DNA of 64,000 bases from AP-15 sp963795485 (GTDB lineage Bacteria > Pseudomonadota > Alphaproteobacteria > ATCC43930 > CGMCC-115725): contig CAWCIL010000008.1 of the NCBI GenBank assembly GCA_963795485.1, positions 1,116,001 to 1,180,000 on the forward strand, in the 5' to 3' direction. The notes beneath the pieces were generated by a model, which worked only from the letters and a program-made list of their open reading frames with translations, had not been told where the DNA came from and ran no database searches. The position numbers were made by a program, and so were the translations under genes. Shown here in pieces: positions 34,859 to 44,115 of this stretch; the first letter of the stretch is position 1; every line of letters starts with the position of its first letter.

Positions 34859-36013
34859 TCACCAACTCAAGGCCGCCGGCTGCGGCTCGGCCAGGGCGGA
34901 GTCACGCACGAGATCGCGTCCGGAGACAAGGGACACCAGTTTTCGCTCGATTGCCGGAAGATGCCGCCGAAGCGAAAGTGCCGGCTTCTCGACAATGTGC
35001 CAAGAAAAGCATGCGATCAGGAACGCCAGAGAGAGGCACACGGTCAGGTTGAGGTACCAGTGATGCGCCCACGGACCAAGCGATGCAAAGGCCTGCTGCA
35101 CCGGGAACCCATACAGATAGAGCCCGTACGAATAATCGCCGGAAAGCAGATATTTCATCCGCCGCGGGTTCAGAAGTCCCAGATAGACGGTCAAGTAAGT
35201 CGCTGGAATCGGCAAGTAATAGGTTCCGTGCGGCAACAACCCCAGGCCGACACACAAGGCAATAGAGAGCGCGAAGAGCGGCTTGCTGAGGCGTATTTTG
35301 TCGCGATACTGAAAAAACAGGATCCCCACGAGAAAGCACAGCACGAGTATCGGTCCGTTTGCGCCGCCGACGCCGACCTCGCCGCGCTTCCATGCCTGCC
35401 AAGCCCACAGAGCCTGACCAATGCAGACGATTGCCAGGGTCAGGCGTCGCTTTCCCATGATGCCGACGACGGCGAGGCCGCCCAAGGCAATATAGCATTC
35501 GAGCTCAAACGGAACCGTCCACAGTTGTTCGTTGACGTTCCGCGGGATCGGATTATTGGCAAAGACACCCGGCAAATGATAATGGATGTCGCCAGTGATA
35601 TTTAGAAAATACGAATAGAAGTCCGCGCTGGTGAAATAGGTCGCTAAATCTAGCGAAGATAACAAGGGTCCAAAAATCATTGCCGACAACAAGACCTCGA
35701 CCGAAAGCGCCGGCACGATGCGCAGGATGCGCAAGCCGAAAAACGACACCAGCGTCGGGCAGCGTTCGAGGCTGCCGGCAACCAGAAATCCGCTCAGTGC
35801 AAAGAACATCGGAAGAATAATGTGCTCGACCACCCGTTGTGGCCCGGCCCAGACGATCAGGTCCGACGCATGCCCATAGCTGGTGCTGGCACTGTGCGTG
35901 GCGATGACTCCAGTCGCCAGGCAGACCCGCAGGTAATCGAAGCCGCTGGTTCTGCCTCCGGTCTGCCGCACCCGTTCAGAAATGGAACGGGAGCTGTTTT
36001 GAAGCAATGGCAA
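34859..36013 (-). CDS. Acyltransferase 3 family membrane protein (OafA/ExoZ-like)
   Basis: Integral membrane O-acyltransferase, 384 residues, probably adding acetyl or other acyl groups to the polysaccharide. FDYLRVCLATGVIATHS near the N-terminus contains the expected early His; LPMFFALSGFLVAGSLER is the hallmark loop; EQLWTVPFELECYIALGG holds the conserved W-(S/T)-L/V-xxExxxY motif. About ten hydrophobic segments; ends with a soluble tail (SWHIVEKPALSLRRHLP). The DNA appears lower in GC than the surrounding genes, hinting at transfer. Confidence 0.9.
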   Translation of the reverse strand: MPLLQNSSRSISERVRQTGGRTSGFDYLRVCLATGVIATHSASTSYGHASDLIVWAGPQRVVEHIILPMFFALSGFLVAGSLERCPTLVSFFGLRILRIVPALSVEVLLSAMIFGPLLSSLDLATYFTSADFYSYFLNITGDIHYHLPGVFANNPIPRNVNEQLWTVPFELECYIALGGLAVVGIMGKRRLTLAIVCIGQALWAWQAWKRGEVGVGGANGPILVLCFLVGILFFQYRDKIRLSKPLFALSIALCVGLGLLPHGTYYLPIPATYLTVYLGLLNPRRMKYLLSGDYSYGLYLYGFPVQQAFASLGPWAHHWYLNLTVCLSLAFLIACFSWHIVEKPALSLRRHLPAIERKLVSLVSGRDLVRDSALAEPQPAALSW

Positions 36014-36282
36014 ATCATCCCCGCTGAGAAAGCGATCCCGGCCTAACGAATTCCCAGGCGCAAACCCGAGGTGAGCCTCCTATCCATGTGTCATAATGGG
36101 GTCCGTTGCGGCGGACGGGTTTTCCAGGTGCGCAGCTCCCGGCAACCTAACGCTGCCGATGCCATGAGGAAAGGTCGTTCTTGCACCTCCTGATGAACAC
36201 TGCGTTAAGTGCGGCAGTGTTCAATTTCGGTTTATCCTCGATCGACAAAGTCCAGGCAGGGCGCGCGCTCATTGCGGCGGCG

Positions 36283-37267
36283 TCAGCGCCGATGGCGGGC
36301 CTGACGGCCGGATTTCCGGGCATGCAGGCGCCAGGCGAGGGCATGGCGCAACCGGCTCGCGAGGATCAGCGGCACGATGATCTTCCGCGGCGAAGCGGCG
36401 ACAAAGCCGAACTCTCTCATCAGGTCACGGGTCAGGTGTTCGACGAGAAACGCCTCGCGCGGGCTCAATTCGCTGCGCCAGGTCTCGGTCCCGCCCTTCC
36501 GGTAAAACTCCGCCGGCTCTGCCGAAAGGTCCCAAGGGTGCGGCCGCCAGACGATTGCCGCGCAGGTTGTCGATCTGACACTCCTTCAGAATTTCGCCGC
36601 ACTCCCGCGCGCCGATCCCTATGCCGAGCCAGGAGAAGATCGACATCAACGTTTTTTCTCCGGCCATTGACAGGTCCTGATAGCTCACCTGCAGAAAATT
36701 ATCGGTCGCTGCCCTGAGCTTCTTGCTCTCGCTGATGCAGTTGATCCAGGTCTCGCAGTTCACCAGCACCTCGCGCGAGGTCCATGACGCGGCCCAGCCG
36801 GCGGCGGCGGCGCGGAGGGAAGAAACCACGCTGCGCGGATCCCTGACGATATGCAAAAACCAGGCATCCGGAAATATTTTGAGGATGTCGTGCCAGTGGA
36901 GGACGTGATCGGGCGTCTTTTCCAGCAGGATATCGGCCTGCGGTTTCCTCGCAGAGATGCGACGCATGACCTCGTCGGCGAAATTCCGAACGAGCCCGAA
37001 ATACTCCTCTTCGCTGAGCAGATGATGCAGGCCGACCGCCCGCGCGTTGCGCTGGTGCAGGTCCCAGGTGGAAAACAGCGATCGCAAATAACCGGTGAAC
37101 AGGTGCGTCTCGTTTGCGGTGGCGATGCGCGGCGATCGGGACAGCAGCAATTGCAGCCAGGTCGTGCCGCTCCTCGGGGCCCCGATCAGGAATACGATCC
37201 GCTTGCCCGCGAGCGTCTGCGCGTAGCCCGTGCGCGGCCGGCCCGGTGGCGCGGGGCTGGCCGGCAA
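36283..37267 (-). CDS. Sulfotransferase family protein (frame break)
   Basis: PAPS-dependent sulfotransferase, about 328 residues over two frames, a candidate for sulfating the polysaccharide. 5'-phosphosulfate loop FLIGAPRSGTTWLQLLLSRS (about 27-46), 3'-phosphate motif FLHIVRDPRSVVSSLRAA, and YQDLSMAGEKTLMSIFSWLG. A one-base shift near 36550-36558 (after DNLRGN) moves the frame; the continuing frame reads RPHPWDLSAEPAEFYRKGG and then ELSPREAFLVEHLTRDLMREFG, ending at 36283. The open frame alone would end at 36425 with unrelated residues, so the shift is well supported. Confidence 0.88.
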
Positions 37268-37420
37268 ACCCTACAATCCTCCGGTGGGCAACGGCCTCGA
37301 CCGAGCCGCCGCACCTCGCACGAACGACCGGATACACGGCGGAGCAGCGGCATGGCGTCGCCGGCGCAATCCGTGGGCCGAGGGTCCGACGCGGCTGCGG
37401 CCCGGCCGTAAGCCGGCCAT

Positions 37421-38380
37421 TCAGCACTTGCCTCGCAACGCCAGCCGGGTCATCCCGGGCGCCACCGCCAGACCCATTCGAGCCGCCCGATACCGCCACT
37501 TCGGCTGGTACGCGCAGGCCCGCCGCAGCGCCGATCTCGCAAGCAGAATTTCGCCGTTGCGGATGTGATCGACCGCGTGCTTCACGTCGAGGTGAAATTG
37601 CGTCTGCAGATAGGTGCGTTCGACGGCTTCCCGTTCCTCGGCAGCGAGATCCGCTCGGCCGCGCCATTTGTCGAGAACCTGCAGAACCGCGGAGCCCATC
37701 ACCGTGCTGTCGGCGGAGACGCTGGCGGAGTGGCGCCGGTAATGAACCAGGACACGCGGGATCGGCTCGATATGGCATCCGGCGTGCAGAGCGCGCAGCC
37801 ACAGATCAAAGTCCTCGACCGCCTGCAGCCGTTCATCGAACATGCCGACGCGCCTGAACACCTCGCGCCTCAATATTGCGTCGAGGCATACGTGGGAAAC
37901 CTGTCCGGCCAGTTTGGCGAAGGTGATCGGCGGGGCGGGCGGATAGACCTCCTGGTATGTCTTACCGGCATGTTTCGATTCTCCGAAAAATCGCGAGTCG
38001 CAAAAGGCGATCGACACCTCGGGATTCCGATCGAGGAATTGCACCATGGTTTCGAGGTAGTCCGGCTCCCACAAATCGTCGGCGTCGAGCAAGACGACGA
38101 GCCTGCCTCGAGCGACGAGCAACGCCCGGTTGCGAGCCGCTGCGGCGCCGGCGTTGGCTTGCGAAAGAACCAGGACGCCGCGGCTGCGGTAGTCCTCGGC
38201 GACTGCCGCGGTAGCATCCGTCGAGCCGTCGTCGACGACGATGATCTCAAACGACCGATAGGTTTGATGGAGCGCCAACTCCAAGGTATCGCCGAGATAC
38301 GCCTGGGCGTTATAGGCCGGAATGACGATGCTGACGACCGGGGGGGAACTGCTCGGCGCCATAGGATCGCCCGGGCGCAA
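37421..38380 (-). CDS. GT2-family glycosyltransferase
   Basis: GT-A-fold inverting glycosyltransferase, 319 residues (an internal ATG at residue 7 is an alternative start). VVSIVIPAYNAQAYLGDTL, FEIIVVDDGSTDATAAV (DDG at 50-52), and the DxD metal motif VVLLDADDLWEPDYLETM (99-102). FDERLQAVEDFDLWLRAL is the acceptor-side ED motif. Probably a side-chain transferase of the nearby polysaccharide system. Confidence 0.92.
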   Translation of the reverse strand: MRPGDPMAPSSSPPVVSIVIPAYNAQAYLGDTLELALHQTYRSFEIIVVDDGSTDATAAVAEDYRSRGVLVLSQANAGAAAARNRALLVARGRLVVLLDADDLWEPDYLETMVQFLDRNPEVSIAFCDSRFFGESKHAGKTYQEVYPPAPPITFAKLAGQVSHVCLDAILRREVFRRVGMFDERLQAVEDFDLWLRALHAGCHIEPIPRVLVHYRRHSASVSADSTVMGSAVLQVLDKWRGRADLAAEEREAVERTYLQTQFHLDVKHAVDHIRNGEILLARSALRRACAYQPKWRYRAARMGLAVAPGMTRLALRGKC

Positions 38381-38387
38381 CCGCGGC

Positions 38388-39243
38388 TCAGCGCGCCATC
38401 AGCACCGGCAGGTTCGACTCCATGATGATGTGGCGCGTGGCGCCGCCAAAAATCATCTGGCGGATGCGGCTTTGCGTGTATGCGCCTTTCAACAACAGAT
38501 CGGCGCCGGCGGCGAGCGCCTCCTTCAAAAACGATTCGCCCTGCGGCTTTTGTCGGCCGTAAGCGGTCCGCAGACTGACATCGATCCCGTGCCGTTCGAG
38601 CGTGCGGGCAAGCTCGTCACCTTCGGGCCCCGGCTCCGGCATGTGCTGGCTGCCGACGGCGACGATGGCGACGTGCCGCGCCTGCTCAAGGAACGGCATC
38701 CCCAAGGCGACCGTCAGCGCGGTTTCGGTGCTGCCGTTCCAGGCGATGGCGATGACCTCGCCCAGCACCGAGGGGGCGTGCTGCGGCACCATCAGCACCG
38801 GGCGCCCGCTCTCGAACAGCGCGTCTTCGAGGGTGGCCTCGGCGATCGAGGCGAGCTTTTCCGGCTGCTCGACCACGATCAGGTCGAAGACCCGCCCGAT
38901 CAGCCCGACAATGGCGTTCTGCCGGCCGTCCTCCTCGCGCCACGAGGCGCTTGGCCCAGTGTGGCCGGGCGGCACCGGGCCGATCGGCAGGCCGCGCGCG
39001 GTCATGAACTCGCGAAACAGCCGACGCGCGTGATCGCGCCGGTCGTGACCCTCGCGCTCGAGCGTGCGGTTCGACCTCCGAGGAGATCGAAAACCCCATC
39101 TCGCCGCCGAACACCACGGCATATTCGGTGGTCAGGCTGTGCAGCCCGACGATGTGGCTGTCGAAACGGCGCGCCGCCAGCATGGCGGCTTCGAGGACCG
39201 GCGTCGCCCTGCCATCCCCGACCACGGCCAGCAGATTCTTCAT
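38388..39243 (-). CDS. Universal stress protein family (frame break)
   Basis: UspA-fold protein, about 285 residues, with two USP-like halves. The N-terminal part begins MKNLLAVVGDGRATPVLEAA, then GFSISSEVE; after a one-base shift at about 39060-39073 it continues TLEREGHDRRDHARRLFREF. The C-terminal part VLGEVIAIAWNGSTETALTV and FGGATRHIIMESNLPVLMAR carries the ATP-binding G-x2-G-x9-G type end (here partly degenerate). Function: probable nucleotide-binding stress or metabolic regulator. Lies 7 bases upstream of the GT2 stop side, but belongs to no clear pathway. Confidence 0.85.
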
Positions 39244-39454
39244 CGTCCGATCCCTGTACCTGCTCGACCCTTTTGCCAAAGGTCCGTCACCATATTATTA
39301 CACCTTTGCGGGGTGCTCTGCGACAATCGCCGAGGGCGATGGAGCCGGCCGGCCAGAGCTTCCATCATTGAAGCAGCGGGGCGGCGCTGAACTGCGTGAT
39401 TGCGACCGGCGCGGGCTGGCGGAGCGCGCGCCCGGGGGTTGACGGGAAGGGCGG

Positions 39455-39985
39455 ATGTTCAGGGGATCGAGATTGCACAGCATGCGCGCGCGATTTCTGG
39501 CGGCGGTGGGAGCGGCGGCGGCGCTGGGGGCGCTGACGACGATGCCGCGGGCGCTCGAGGCGCAGACGGCCGCCGGCGACCAGTTGCCGCGCTTCGCCAG
39601 CCTGCGCTCCGCCGACGTCAATCTGCGGGTCGGGCCGGGGGAGAATTACCCGATCGAATGGGTCTACCAGCGCCGGGGCCTGCCGGTCGAGATCCTCGAG
39701 CAGTTCCAGAACTGGCGGCGAATCGAGGACTGGCAGGGCAGCAAGGGCTGGGTTCTCGACCGCATGCTGATCGACCAGCGCGAGGTCATCATCGATGGTG
39801 CGGTTCGACCGCTCTATGGACGGCCCGACCCCGGTGCGCCGATCGTCGCGCGGGTCGAGCCCGGCGTCCTCGCCCGGCTCTTCGAGTGCCGGGGACCCTG
39901 GTGCCGGATCGAAGCGGGCGGCTACAGCGGCTGGGTGCAGCGCGATGCTGTCTGGGGCGTGCTCCCCGACGAGACCCTGCCTTAG
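39455..39985 (+). CDS. SH3-domain periplasmic protein
   Basis: 176 residues with a signal peptide (RARFLAAVGAAAALGALTTM ... RALEAQ). Two bacterial SH3-like units follow: SADVNLRVGPGENYPIEWVY with WQGSKGWVLDRML, and a second RPLYGRPDPGAPIVARVEPG with GGYSGWVQRDAVWG. This is the alphaproteobacterial SH3_4/DUF1058 type, thought to act in the periplasm or at the wall; partner unknown. Confidence 0.88.
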   Translation: MFRGSRLHSMRARFLAAVGAAAALGALTTMPRALEAQTAAGDQLPRFASLRSADVNLRVGPGENYPIEWVYQRRGLPVEILEQFQNWRRIEDWQGSKGWVLDRMLIDQREVIIDGAVRPLYGRPDPGAPIVARVEPGVLARLFECRGPWCRIEAGGYSGWVQRDAVWGVLPDETLP

Positions 39986-40134
39986 CCGCATGGCGCAACT
40001 CGCGAAACCGCCATCTCGGAGGACGGGCGGGGGCGGGGGCAGGAAGCGGACGCCAAACTATCCATGTGGGGCCAATTGACCCGAATGCCGAGGCAACCGC
40101 CTGAACAATGTGATACTCGAGGAGGAAGCTAGAA

Positions 40135-41220
40135 ATGCTGTTCAAATGCCTGCCGCCCGGCGCCGAAATACCAGGCCGATTTCCTGGGCCGGCGCACGCC
40201 CGCGGCAAATGGTTTACGGTCGACATCCACTGCCACGTGGTGACCCCCAAGGCTGCCGAGATGGTCGCCGGCAACGCCGACGCGACGCGGCATCCGCGCG
40301 AGGTCTACGCCAACGAGCGCACCCGCGAGGTCAACCGGCAGCAGGCCGAACGCAACCGAATCCAATTCACCTCGGTCGAGAACCGGCTCGCCGACATGGA
40401 CCGCATGGGAATCGACATCCAGGCGATCTCGCCGTCGCCGAACCAGACCTATTACGGCGCCGATCCCGATCTCGGCATCGCCACCGCGCGCGTCGTCAAC
40501 GACAACCTCGCCGAGATCGCCGGGCGTCATCCGGACCGTTTTGTCCCGCTCGGCACGGTGCCGTTCCAGGCCCCCGATCTCGCCGTCGCCGAACTCGACC
40601 GGCTGCACAAATCATTGGGTTTTCGCGGTATCGAGATCGCCACCAATGTTGGCGGGGAGGATCTGTCGGCCCGCCGGTTCCGCAAAATCTTTGCCCGCAT
40701 CGAGGAACTGGGGCTCCTGGTCTTCATGCACCCGACCGGCTTCCCCGAGGCGCGCCGGTTCGTTGACCATTACCTGGTCAACGTGATCGGCAATCCGCTC
40801 GATACCACGGTCGCGGTGCATCACCTGATCTTCGGCGGGGTGCTCGACGACCACCCCAATTTGAAGCTGGTCTTGTCGCATGGCGGCGGCTATCTGCCAG
40901 CCTATTCGGGCCGCATCGACCACGCCGCCTCGGCCCGGCCCGACGCCTGCGAGCAGATCCACCGGATGCCGACGGAATATCTGAAGCGGCTCTATTTCGA
41001 TACGATCGTCTACACTCATCACCAGCTCGAGTATTTGGTGCGGCAATACGGCGCCGACCATGTTCTGATGGGCACCGACTATCCAGCCGACATGGGCGAA
41101 ATCGATCCGATCGGCTTTGTCGAGAGCGCGAAAGGGCTCGACGATCCCGAGCGCCGCGCAATCCTCGGCCGCAACGCCGCGCGGCTGCTGGGCGTCGAAA
41201 TCCCCGCCGCGCAAACCTGA
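40135..41220 (+). CDS. Amidohydrolase family protein (ACMSD-like), copy 1
   Basis: Metal-dependent hydrolase or decarboxylase, 361 residues, of the amidohydrolase_2 type. HxH in FTVDIHCHV (about residues 30-32), metal His and Asp candidates in VHHLIFGG, LVLSHGGGYLPAYSGRIDH and VLMGTDYPADMGEID. A conserved ~25-residue N-terminal extension (MLFKCLPPGAEIPGRFPGPA) precedes the HxH. The nearest relative is the next gene, also on this strand. Substrate unknown; ACMSD-like enzymes decarboxylate aromatic or dicarboxylic acids, so aromatic catabolism is possible. Confidence 0.88.
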   Translation: MLFKCLPPGAEIPGRFPGPAHARGKWFTVDIHCHVVTPKAAEMVAGNADATRHPREVYANERTREVNRQQAERNRIQFTSVENRLADMDRMGIDIQAISPSPNQTYYGADPDLGIATARVVNDNLAEIAGRHPDRFVPLGTVPFQAPDLAVAELDRLHKSLGFRGIEIATNVGGEDLSARRFRKIFARIEELGLLVFMHPTGFPEARRFVDHYLVNVIGNPLDTTVAVHHLIFGGVLDDHPNLKLVLSHGGGYLPAYSGRIDHAASARPDACEQIHRMPTEYLKRLYFDTIVYTHHQLEYLVRQYGADHVLMGTDYPADMGEIDPIGFVESAKGLDDPERRAILGRNAARLLGVEIPAAQT

Positions 41221-41238
41221 ATTCGTCGCAACACCCTT

Positions 41239-41314
41239 CGTCATCCCGGCGCCGGCCAGGCACAGGCCGGGACCCACCTCGGAGATCGGCGCCGGCCTTC
41301 GCCGGTGTGACCGG
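41239..41314 (+). repeat. Palindromic intergenic repeat, family 1, copy B
   Basis: CGTCATCCCGGCGCCGG ... GGGACCCACC ... GCCGGCCTTCGCCGGTGTGACCGG. Same block order as the copies at 2951-3036 and 57264-57325. Sits between the two amidohydrolase genes. Confidence 0.75.
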
Positions 41315-41331
41315 AAAAGGAGAAACTTGAA

Positions 41332-42423
41332 ATGCTGTTCAAATGCTTGCCGGAGGGGGCGCCCATCCCGGGCCGGTTTCCGGGGCCGATGCACGCCCGC
41401 GGTAAATGGTTTACGCTCGACATCCATTGCCATGTCTTCAGCGAAAAGGCGACGCAGCTGGTCGCCGGCAATCAGAGCGTGTCGCGCTGGTTTCTCGAAA
41501 CCCAGGCCAGCGAGAAGAGCGCCGGCATCAACCGCGCGAACGGCCCGCGCACCGCCGAGCAGAGAGTGTCGCCCGAAAAGCGCATCGCGGACATGGACCG
41601 GATGGGGATCGACATCCAGGCGATCTCGCCCGCACCCCGCCAGACCTATTACGGCGCCGACCCGGAGCTCGGGCTCGCGACGGCGCGCGCGATCAACGAT
41701 TTCATCGCCGAGATCTGCGGCAAATATCCCGACCGCTTTGTCGGGCTCGGCACGGTGCCGTTCCAGGCGCCGGAGCTGGCCGTCGCCGAGCTCGACCGGC
41801 TGCACAAATCCTTGGGCTTTCGCGGCATCGAGATCATGACCCATGTCGCCGGCGAGGATCTGTCGGGCGCGCGCTTCCGCAGGATCTTCGCCCGCTGCGA
41901 GGAGCTGGGCCTCCTGGTGTTCATGCACTCCGACGGGTTTACCGAGGCCGGGCGCTTCGCCGACCATTATTTCGCCAATGTGATCGGCAACCCGCTCGAT
42001 ACGACGGTGGCATTGCATCACCTGATCTTTGGCGGCGTATTGCAGGATTATCCCAACCTGAAGCTGGTCGCCTCGCATGGCGGCGGCTACCTGCCGGCCT
42101 ATTCGGGGCGCATCGACCACGTCGCCTCGGCCCGGCCCGACGCCGGCGACGTGATCCGGCGGATGCCGACGACCTATCTGAAGCGGCTCTATTTCGACGC
42201 GCTCGTTTACACCCACCACCAGCTCGAATATCTGGTCGAGGAATACGGTGCCGACCACATCCTGATGGGCACCGATTATCCGGCCGACATGGGCGAGATC
42301 GACCCGGTCGGCATGATCGAAGGCTGCCCCGGCCTCGACGATGCCGAACGCCGGGCGATCTTCGGCGGCAACGCGGCGCGGCTCCTAAACCTCGAAGTGC
42401 CGGCGGACCGGCGGCGACGGTAG
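41332..42423 (+). CDS. Amidohydrolase family protein (ACMSD-like), copy 2
   Basis: 363 residues, close paralogue of the gene just upstream along its whole length, including the N-terminal MLFKCLPEGAPIPGRFPGPM. Motifs: LDIHCHVFSEKATQL, PRQTYYGADPELGLATARA, LHHLIFGGVLQDYPNLKLVA, SHGGGYLPAYSGRIDHVASA and ILMGTDYPADMGEIDPVG. A tandem duplication that has diverged, most in the region after the HxH. Copy 2 may have a different substrate or form a heteromer with copy 1. Preceded by AGGAGAAAC. Confidence 0.88.
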   Translation: MLFKCLPEGAPIPGRFPGPMHARGKWFTLDIHCHVFSEKATQLVAGNQSVSRWFLETQASEKSAGINRANGPRTAEQRVSPEKRIADMDRMGIDIQAISPAPRQTYYGADPELGLATARAINDFIAEICGKYPDRFVGLGTVPFQAPELAVAELDRLHKSLGFRGIEIMTHVAGEDLSGARFRRIFARCEELGLLVFMHSDGFTEAGRFADHYFANVIGNPLDTTVALHHLIFGGVLQDYPNLKLVASHGGGYLPAYSGRIDHVASARPDAGDVIRRMPTTYLKRLYFDALVYTHHQLEYLVEEYGADHILMGTDYPADMGEIDPVGMIEGCPGLDDAERRAIFGGNAARLLNLEVPADRRRR

Positions 42424-42532
42424 AGTTCCGTCGGCGCCAACACGGAGCAACGACGTCCGATCCGAGCCAGCCCACGATCGGCAGGCCGGCCCGGCCGCAG
42501 CGCCGTCACCGCGACGGCGCTGCGATCTTGGT

Positions 42533-43753
42533 TCAATGCACTATGCAGGGCTGGGCCGGGTAGAACGGGCTGTTCGGGCAAGCATCGGACAGCGACCAGA
42601 CAAAGTCGCGCCGGATCCATGCATCGGAGGGCAGCGCTGCCGGCAGCCCGACCGGGTTCGAGGTCAACAACGTGATCCCGTCCGTGCCGTCGCTCTTGAT
42701 CGAGGACACGGCATGGCAGCTGATGCACGACGCCTGGGTCAGCGGCACACCGGCGTTTTCACCCTCGATGATCGAGTTCCCGAGCAGCTCCGGATTGAGA
42801 AAACCGGTCTGCACGCCGTCGAGCCGGTAGTTGAACCATTCGGGTGCCAGATTTGCCGCATACATCAAGGTTGCCAAGCGGTTGGTCAACGCCGTATTGG
42901 CCCCGTGGGTCAGCGCCGGGTTCGAACCGAACAGGTCGGTGCAGCCCAGCACCTTGCAGCGGTTGGGGTTGGTGGTCAGATTCTGCGGCTCAAAGGTGGC
43001 CCAAATCCACTGATTGAGCAGCTTGGAGATCAGGTGCATACCGGCCAAGCCAAAGCAGTTGCCGTTGACCGTCTCGACATGGATCGAGCTGGTAAATCCG
43101 GGCGGCAGCTTCTTGCAATTCAGGCCGATACTAGATAGTTCAATCCAGTCGGACTTGATTTCGACCGATGGAGCCGGGAATTCTATTTCCTCGGCGTAAA
43201 GTGCCGTTTGCGCCTGCCCGGAGCGGTTCCACAAATCGTTCCCGGCGATGTAATCCTCGGTCAGGCCGTTCAGCCGCACCTCCTCGCAGATCATCAGGTT
43301 CGGTTGGCCTTTCGGCGGGGTGCTGGCCTTGTTGCAGTTCTCGTTGGCGCCGCCGAGCAGACCCGGCACCACCGTGAGCAGCTTCGGGTTCTTGATCAGG
43401 GTCAGCGGGCTGGCGTGCAGCAGATGCATCGCCTCGCCCGAGGTGGCGGCGGCGTTCGGCACGACCAAGCCTTTGCTGGGGTCGGGCGGATACATCTGCG
43501 CCTGCTCGATCCAATTTTCCCACACGACGTAGGGGTACTTGCTCTGGTTGACCGGGCAGGTGGCGGCAATCCAGAGTTCCCAGGCCGTCTCCGAGATTGT
43601 CGGGCTGATCTGCGAGGGCGGCGAGCACGGATTCTGGTCTGCATCGTCGGCCTTGGCGACCGAGACGCCGAACGGCAGCGCCACTCCGGCGCCGGACGCG
43701 ATGCCGAGGGTCAGAAACAACCCGGCGGCCAATCCCACGATCAATCTTCTCAT
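42533..43753 (-). CDS. Secreted single-haem c-type protein of unknown function
   Basis: 406 residues. Signal peptide MRRLIVGLAAGLFLTLGIASG with processing near VAKADD. A single haem c motif CISCH is visible (C343, C346, H347), with CHAVSSIKSD after it. The rest has several other cysteines and no recognised catalytic domain. Isolated on the minus strand between a hydrolase and an aldo/keto reductase; probably a periplasmic redox protein. Family not identified. Confidence 0.8.
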   Translation of the reverse strand: MRRLIVGLAAGLFLTLGIASGAGVALPFGVSVAKADDADQNPCSPPSQISPTISETAWELWIAATCPVNQSKYPYVVWENWIEQAQMYPPDPSKGLVVPNAAATSGEAMHLLHASPLTLIKNPKLLTVVPGLLGGANENCNKASTPPKGQPNLMICEEVRLNGLTEDYIAGNDLWNRSGQAQTALYAEEIEFPAPSVEIKSDWIELSSIGLNCKKLPPGFTSSIHVETVNGNCFGLAGMHLISKLLNQWIWATFEPQNLTTNPNRCKVLGCTDLFGSNPALTHGANTALTNRLATLMYAANLAPEWFNYRLDGVQTGFLNPELLGNSIIEGENAGVPLTQASCISCHAVSSIKSDGTDGITLLTSNPVGLPAALPSDAWIRRDFVWSLSDACPNSPFYPAQPCIVH

Positions 43754-44115
43754 CGGTCCCCCTTCTCCTCTGATGGGTTATGACAAACGTGAACTCTTGG
43801 CGAGCAGACGATGACGGCCGATGCCGGCCCGCTTGCAATGAACGGCAAAATTGCCCAGGCAACGGGTCTGCGGTCGCAGCTTACACGCGCTCTCGTCAAT
43901 AATCCGTCACCCATCTTCGCTTCTTTGGCAATCAGCTCTCACTGCCGACGGCGGTTGCGCGATCCGATCGCGGCGAGCGATCGCCGAAGGTTCAGCGCGG
44001 GGGCCGCCGGGGGCGCGATTGACAGCTTGGTGGGCGCGGGATTTGATCCCGTCGCAGCGAGGGCGGCGAGCGAGCCGGCAATGCCGCGGCGCCCGCGGAC
44101 TCAAGGGAGGAAGCG
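43754..44115. other. Divergent intergenic region, 362 bp
   Basis: Between the secreted haem protein and the aldo/keto reductase. A promoter candidate for the reductase is listed; no other gene seen. Confidence 0.5.
44019..44047 (+). promoter_or_regulatory. Candidate sigma70 promoter for the aldo/keto reductase
   Basis: TTGACA, 17-nt spacer, TTTGAT; the -10 ends 68 bases before the ATG at 44116. Confidence 0.4.

Noticed and set aside
36181..36717. Plus-strand frame opposite the sulfotransferase end
   Set aside because: Antisense to the frame-corrected sulfotransferase C-terminus.
40612..42258. Minus-strand frame spanning both amidohydrolases
   Set aside because: Antisense to two paralogues; the apparent internal repeat is just the paralogy read backwards.
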